Shown here: piece by piece, positions 59,971 through 64,000 of the stretch
How positions within the stretch are numbered: the stretch's first letter is position 1
Layout of the letters: every line of letters begins with the position of its first letter
Source of the DNA: Symbiodinium natans
Taxonomy: Eukaryota > Sar > Dinophyceae > Suessiales > Symbiodiniaceae
Length of the DNA: 64,000 nt
Reading direction: 5' to 3'
Assembly: GCA_905221605.1 (NCBI GenBank)
Contig: CAJNDS010000391.1
Location: forward strand, 454,930-518,929
Notes under the pieces: model-generated
The model's database searches: none
What the model saw: only the letters and a program-made list of their open reading frames with translations
What the model was told of the DNA's origin: nothing
Position numbers and translations under genes: made by a program

Positions 59971-61189
59971 CTTGTCCACCACGACAGATGAGGACGAAGC
60001 AACGCAGAAGACAGTCAAGGACTCGCAGGTGGGAGTGGGCGGCAGCCACCTTTCGGACGAGCTGCTTTATGCCCCTGCGCCCGCAAGACCTGTCCCCACC
60101 ATGAGTGAGGAACCGCACGCTCCTAAAGTTGACGCTCCCAGAGTTGCCCTCAGCAGCACGCACACAAATGACAGTAATGGGGGTGCCCGGCCGCCGTTGG
60201 GGGTGGGAGATGGACAGCCGGAATGGGTCCAAAGCCTTTTCGGGGCCATGCAGAGCCTCCATGACAAGCAAGACACGCACCACAGGGACGTCTTGGGGCT
60301 GGCCCTGGAAGTGGACAGACAGGGTAACAGAGTAGACCTCCAAGAAAAAGCTACCAGTGAACACACGACGGTGGTGACAGCTCACCAACTGCAAATCGAG
60401 AAGCTTACTCATGATGTGGCCTCCTTGAAAGAGCAATTTCAGCAGCATGCGAGTAGGTCCCCGACCCCGCAGCGAAATCACACGCCTCCCCGGCAACGAT
60501 CCATGTCCCCGAGGACTATCCCCTCGCCGAAACCGGATAGGCAGTCCCTTTCACTTGAGGATTTTGACGTTGTCGTCGGTGGATGGCAGGACGCTCGCAA
60601 AACAGACGCAGAGACTGAGGTGAAGAACCTCTTCGAGGCTGTTGGACTCGCGAGTGCCTGGAAGGACCTCTTCACGCCTTACTCCAGGACGAGCTTCATG
60701 AGAGTCCGACTCAACTTCCCAGACGAGGAAGCGCCGGTGTACGAACTAAGGCGCTTTCAAACGGAGGTCATCAACAAGCTCAAGGAGCACAAATGGACGT
60801 CGGGGGTTGAAGGGTCCAAAGATAAGGCGCTGTGGGTCACCCGACATCGCAGCCCCGAGGAAAGGCAGAAGGTGCGGGCCTTGGTCGTATGCAAGGAATT
60901 CCTCCAACACGTCCCGAACCTTCCCACACACCCTAAGCAACGAATGAGCCCCCCCGAAATTGACTGGCGGGGAAAAGTTTTTGCAGGCAATTTGCAATTT
61001 TTGGGGCATATGGACACGGAGAACCCTGATGCTTATGACCAAATGATTGAGGATTCGCGCGGCAATCACACCCCATGGTTTGTCAGGGCAGACAAGTTCG
61101 CAGAGTACACGGGACATGATGCTTCGAAGTTGCAGGCCATGTGGTTGGACCTGGAGGGAACCACTAACCGCATCAACCGGCGAGAGTAG
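59867..61189 (+). CDS. LINE ORF1, C-terminal part (RNA-binding-like)
   Basis: About 440 residues in the shifted frame. Order: acidic linker, coiled coil (roughly residues 125-195, with HQLQIEKLTHDVASLKEQFQ), SR/Pro-rich segment (SRSPTPQRNHTPPRQRSMSP), then a compact domain beginning SLEDFDVVVGGWQDARKTDA with SFMRVRLNFPDEE, resembling an RRM-type fold as in other LINE ORF1 proteins. It ends RRE and TAG at 61187-61189, and ORF2 follows in the same frame. Such proteins coat the element RNA. Confidence 0.7.
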   Translation: MHSSFGPPPRVPTPGVAPDGGAPAKDGVERVPFFDLSTTTDEDEATQKTVKDSQVGVGGSHLSDELLYAPAPARPVPTMSEEPHAPKVDAPRVALSSTHTNDSNGGARPPLGVGDGQPEWVQSLFGAMQSLHDKQDTHHRDVLGLALEVDRQGNRVDLQEKATSEHTTVVTAHQLQIEKLTHDVASLKEQFQQHASRSPTPQRNHTPPRQRSMSPRTIPSPKPDRQSLSLEDFDVVVGGWQDARKTDAETEVKNLFEAVGLASAWKDLFTPYSRTSFMRVRLNFPDEEAPVYELRRFQTEVINKLKEHKWTSGVEGSKDKALWVTRHRSPEERQKVRALVVCKEFLQHVPNLPTHPKQRMSPPEIDWRGKVFAGNLQFLGHMDTENPDAYDQMIEDSRGNHTPWFVRADKFAEYTGHDASKLQAMWLDLEGTTNRINRRE

Positions 61190-64000
61190 GGAGCCTCCCC
61201 AATCCTTCAAGCAGTTTCCTGGAATGTGCAAGGGAAGCATTTGAAGGACATCTCCAACGTATGGGATGTCGTGGACCTAGAAGGCGCTTCTTTCCTTGCA
61301 CTGCAGGAGCTGGGAGGGTTGGGACAGATTGAGAACTGGGCCCCCTTTGAAGTAACACTGGGCCAACAGAATTTCACCTTTTTCGGTGCCACGCCGCAGG
61401 ACGCCTTTAGAGGGGTAGGAGTTGGCATCCCCACCACGAAAGCCTCGCAGGTACGTAAAGTACACGCGCTGTCTGCAGGACTCGCTGTACAAACTCAGAA
61501 TGCCGGTGCCAAAGAATTTGTAATTAGTTTGCACCTTCCACACTCTCAGAGACCAGACGCCATGGAAGTCACACAAAGAAGTTGCCTTGAATTAGAGCAG
61601 CTCTTGCAATGTGCACGTTTGCAGGACTCTGTTTTTCTTTGCATGGATGCCAATTATGAATTAAGCGAATTAGTGCCACAGGAATCAGATGCAAGGGGGC
61701 CTATCCTCCACACCTTTTTGCGCCAACACGGATTAGACCTTACGACCCCCCATGAACACACGTGGTCCAACTCGAGAGGAGCCTCTTCGAGAATAGACTT
61801 CGTGGCCTACCGTACCCCGAGGCTTACCTGTTTAGGACAGGCAGTGCATGTCGACACGGATAAAACCCTGGAATGCGACCATAGGGCGGTCTCAGTCACT
61901 GTTCGGGGGATGCCATCCCAACGAACCCGAAGAGGACGTCCGCGCCACAAATGTGGCCAGTGGAGGGTCGACCCGACTAAGGCCCTGGACAGCTGCAACA
62001 AACTTGCGACTGGCATCGAGCTTAATGACGAGCCCCTAACCCCAAACATGTTGGAAACTGCAGCATCGTCTTCGTGTCAGCGAGCGGTCTCATGCAGGTA
62101 CCAGGACTCGACGGAAATCAAGGGTTTAATCCGAGAAAGGAAGAGGGTTTTCGGACGGGAAAGAAGGGACCTGTCGAAGCAGATTGCGCAACAGCGGGCT
62201 GCGGCACGAAAAGAGTGGCTCCAGCATCTCCTTAACCTGGGGGCCGGTGGAGATTACCGGGCCATCAGCTATTTTCGGAGAAGAGAGAGTGTGGCCCACA
62301 CGCACGCCTCGTTCGTCATCCGCATGGGAGGTATTGACTCCGCCCTCAAGGCCATGAAATCCTTCTATCACGCCAAGTACACCCCGCGGGAGCTAACCCC
62401 CCCATCTCTGCCCATGGCGATGTATTTGTCCGCAGTTCCCCACGTACCGGCTCCGCAGCCCATTCAGGAAGAGGAAATTTTGCATGTGCTGAGCACGTGC
62501 AAGCGCGGCAAGAGTGCAGGCCAGGACGGCATCACCTACGAATTCATTGAAACCCTCATGCAGTCTAACCTCAGTGGTGCTTTTGTTGCGTGGTTCAACA
62601 GCATCCTAGCGGGCTCCTCGGACATACCAGAACCTTGGCGGATTTCTCAGGCCACTTTCTTGCCGAAGAGGCAGGAGCCCAGTTGCCCGAGCGATCTTAG
62701 ACCCATAGTGCTCTCGAGCACCCCCGCCAAAATCTTCACAAAAATCCTATTGATCCGTATGAGAACGGTGTTTGGCCCAACTCGGGCCGGGCAGATAGGA
62801 TGCATTCCAGGAAGGCAGACGGCGGACGGAGCTTGCGCTGTCCAGCAAGCTATACGCTTGTCTAACCAATGGCATCTTCCGTTAGTCGTGGTGAAGCTAG
62901 ATATCACACAAGCTTTCGACCACGTTGACCATCGGGCTATCTCGAGGTATTTGGCAACGCTGGGCCCATCGAGGGAGGCATTCCGTTTACTGTCCCTAAT
63001 AGTCCGGTCCTCCATATGCCTCAATATAGCAGGTCGAGAATGGACTCAGGAACTGAGGCGCGGAGTTGTGCAGGGATCCTCGTATTCGGCTGAGCTGTTT
63101 GCTCGCCTCTTGGATCATTTCTTGTCGGGCACATATGACAACTGGAGGTCGCAGGAAGACACATGGCTACGCGGCCAAACAGACTTTGAAAAGCTGTTTA
63201 TGGTCATTTTCGCTGATGACATCATCTTGTTGGCCACCTCCTTCGCCCAAATGCAACGATTGGTGCGAGATGTGCAGGATACGCTTGAGTGCATCGGCCT
63301 TAGCCTGGCAATCAGCAAGGCCAACGTCATCTCGTCTCCCTGGATTCCCCCCGAACCGGTCTTTTTGAAAGGCAGTGACACCCCCGTGCAAGCCGTTCAA
63401 GCTATGCTCTACCTAGGTGTGCTTATAGGTTTTCAAGTCACTTGCATGCAAGTCCTTCAAGCGCGCCTTGTTCGTGCAACGAATGCGTTTCACGCCTTCT
63501 ATAAAATCCTCGTGAGAAAGGTAGGCAGCATCAAAACACGATTGAACCTGCTCACCTCTTATGTTGCCAGCAAGTGGCACTGGCTCTCACCCTGCGTGAG
63601 GCCCACCACCCAAATCCTCAAAACCCTTGATGTTTTGCAGTGCACGTTCATGATGTTCATCATCAGCCCAGCGTATGACTCTTTCCAGTCAGTTACTGCC
63701 AACTTTGTCATTCGCAGACGCGCAGTCAAGATGATGGCCCAGGCCTTAGATCACACCCGGTGGAGCAGTAGGCTGGCCACGGCCTTCTTCGGATACTGGG
63801 GGCATGCGGCTAGACGAATCCATGAGCTGGGTTTGCCTGTAAGCACGGCGCTCAAGGTCAGGGACGAGGGGTGGACGTGGACTCACCCTGAAGAGAGGAG
63901 GGCCTTAGGTTTCTGGCCAGATGCCTCCCGTTTCCTGCAGCTAATGTGGAGGGACGTGCGTCCGAGGCACGGGCCAGTATGCTGGACGGAAGGAGCTCAG
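61190..64000 (+). CDS. LINE ORF2: apurinic-type endonuclease and reverse transcriptase (partial)
   Basis: 937 codons without a stop from 61190 to the window end, checked codon by codon. Numbering from the codon after TAG. Endonuclease: SWNVQG (10-15), catalytic Glu in LQEL (40), DAN (153-155), SRIDF (Asp 203), CDHRAV (His 231). Reverse transcriptase: GKSAGQDGITYEF, RPIVLSS, IPGRQTADG, motif A KLDITQAFD (Asp 571), motif B GVVQGSS (625), motif C FADD (Asp 676-677), YLGVLIG (741), and a later WGHAAR (870). All catalytic residues are present. The first in-frame ATG is at 61562, inside the endonuclease, so translation must come from readthrough of the TAG or another route. Confidence 0.93.

Larger units (their letters stand above)
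58956..64000 (+). mobile_element. LINE (non-LTR) retrotransposon, 3' end beyond the window
   Basis: 5' UTR with an SL relict, ORF1 (59254-61189, one frameshift), a single TAG, then ORF2 (endonuclease plus reverse transcriptase) open to the last base. No telomere tract or introner lies inside, suggesting a young insertion. The 5' boundary is uncertain; the 370-codon ORF upstream could be part of it. Confidence 0.85.

Overview
Origin. The window comes from a dinoflagellate nuclear genome. Positions 6395-6416 carry an exact copy of the 22-nt dinoflagellate spliced leader (SL), and 58956-58970 carry the 15-nt relict form of the same leader. The telomere-type repeat is TTTAGGG. Introns use GT, GC and GA donors and end in AG followed by G. 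Many introns are short inverted-repeat elements (introners). There are no bacterial operons, no tRNA or rRNA gene I can defend, and no CRISPR array.

Layout. From about 2.7 to 57.65 kb the DNA is a mosaic of exon-sized coding pieces, at least six families of short inverted-repeat elements, and roughly eighty short internal telomere-like tracts in both orientations. Large elements interrupt this: an SL-headed processed gene (6.4-7.3 kb), a fold-back composite containing a giant palindrome (19.98-22.34 kb), a tandem duplication leading into a second fold-back element (49.3-51.9 kb), and a 3' stretch without telomere tracts (57.66-64 kb). That stretch holds a 370-codon unknown ORF and a LINE retrotransposon that runs off the window.

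Genes. The best host-gene calls rest on exon joins I checked for phase: an ADF/cofilin-like gene (56.36-57.22 kb, three introner-type introns), a histidine-phosphatase gene (53.44-55.78 kb, with the RHGER and SSPYLRC motifs), an unidentified membrane-protein gene (37.6-39.1 kb), an unidentified gene at 32.6-33.0 kb and another at 43.97-44.52 kb. Many other short coding-like pieces are listed with low confidence, because the frame alone cannot be proved without transcripts.

Themes. (1) Telomere-like tracts sit inside introner copies at GGG microhomology sites, with tract-free relatives elsewhere in the window. (2) Several exons end exactly where a sense TTTAGGG tract begins, so the tract supplies the GT donor. 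(3) Telomere tracts directly abut spliced-leader-headed cDNA. (4) The LINE carries a spliced-leader relict upstream, and its ORF1 and ORF2 lie in one frame separated by a single TAG. Points 2 and 3 are the parts I would least expect to be already described.
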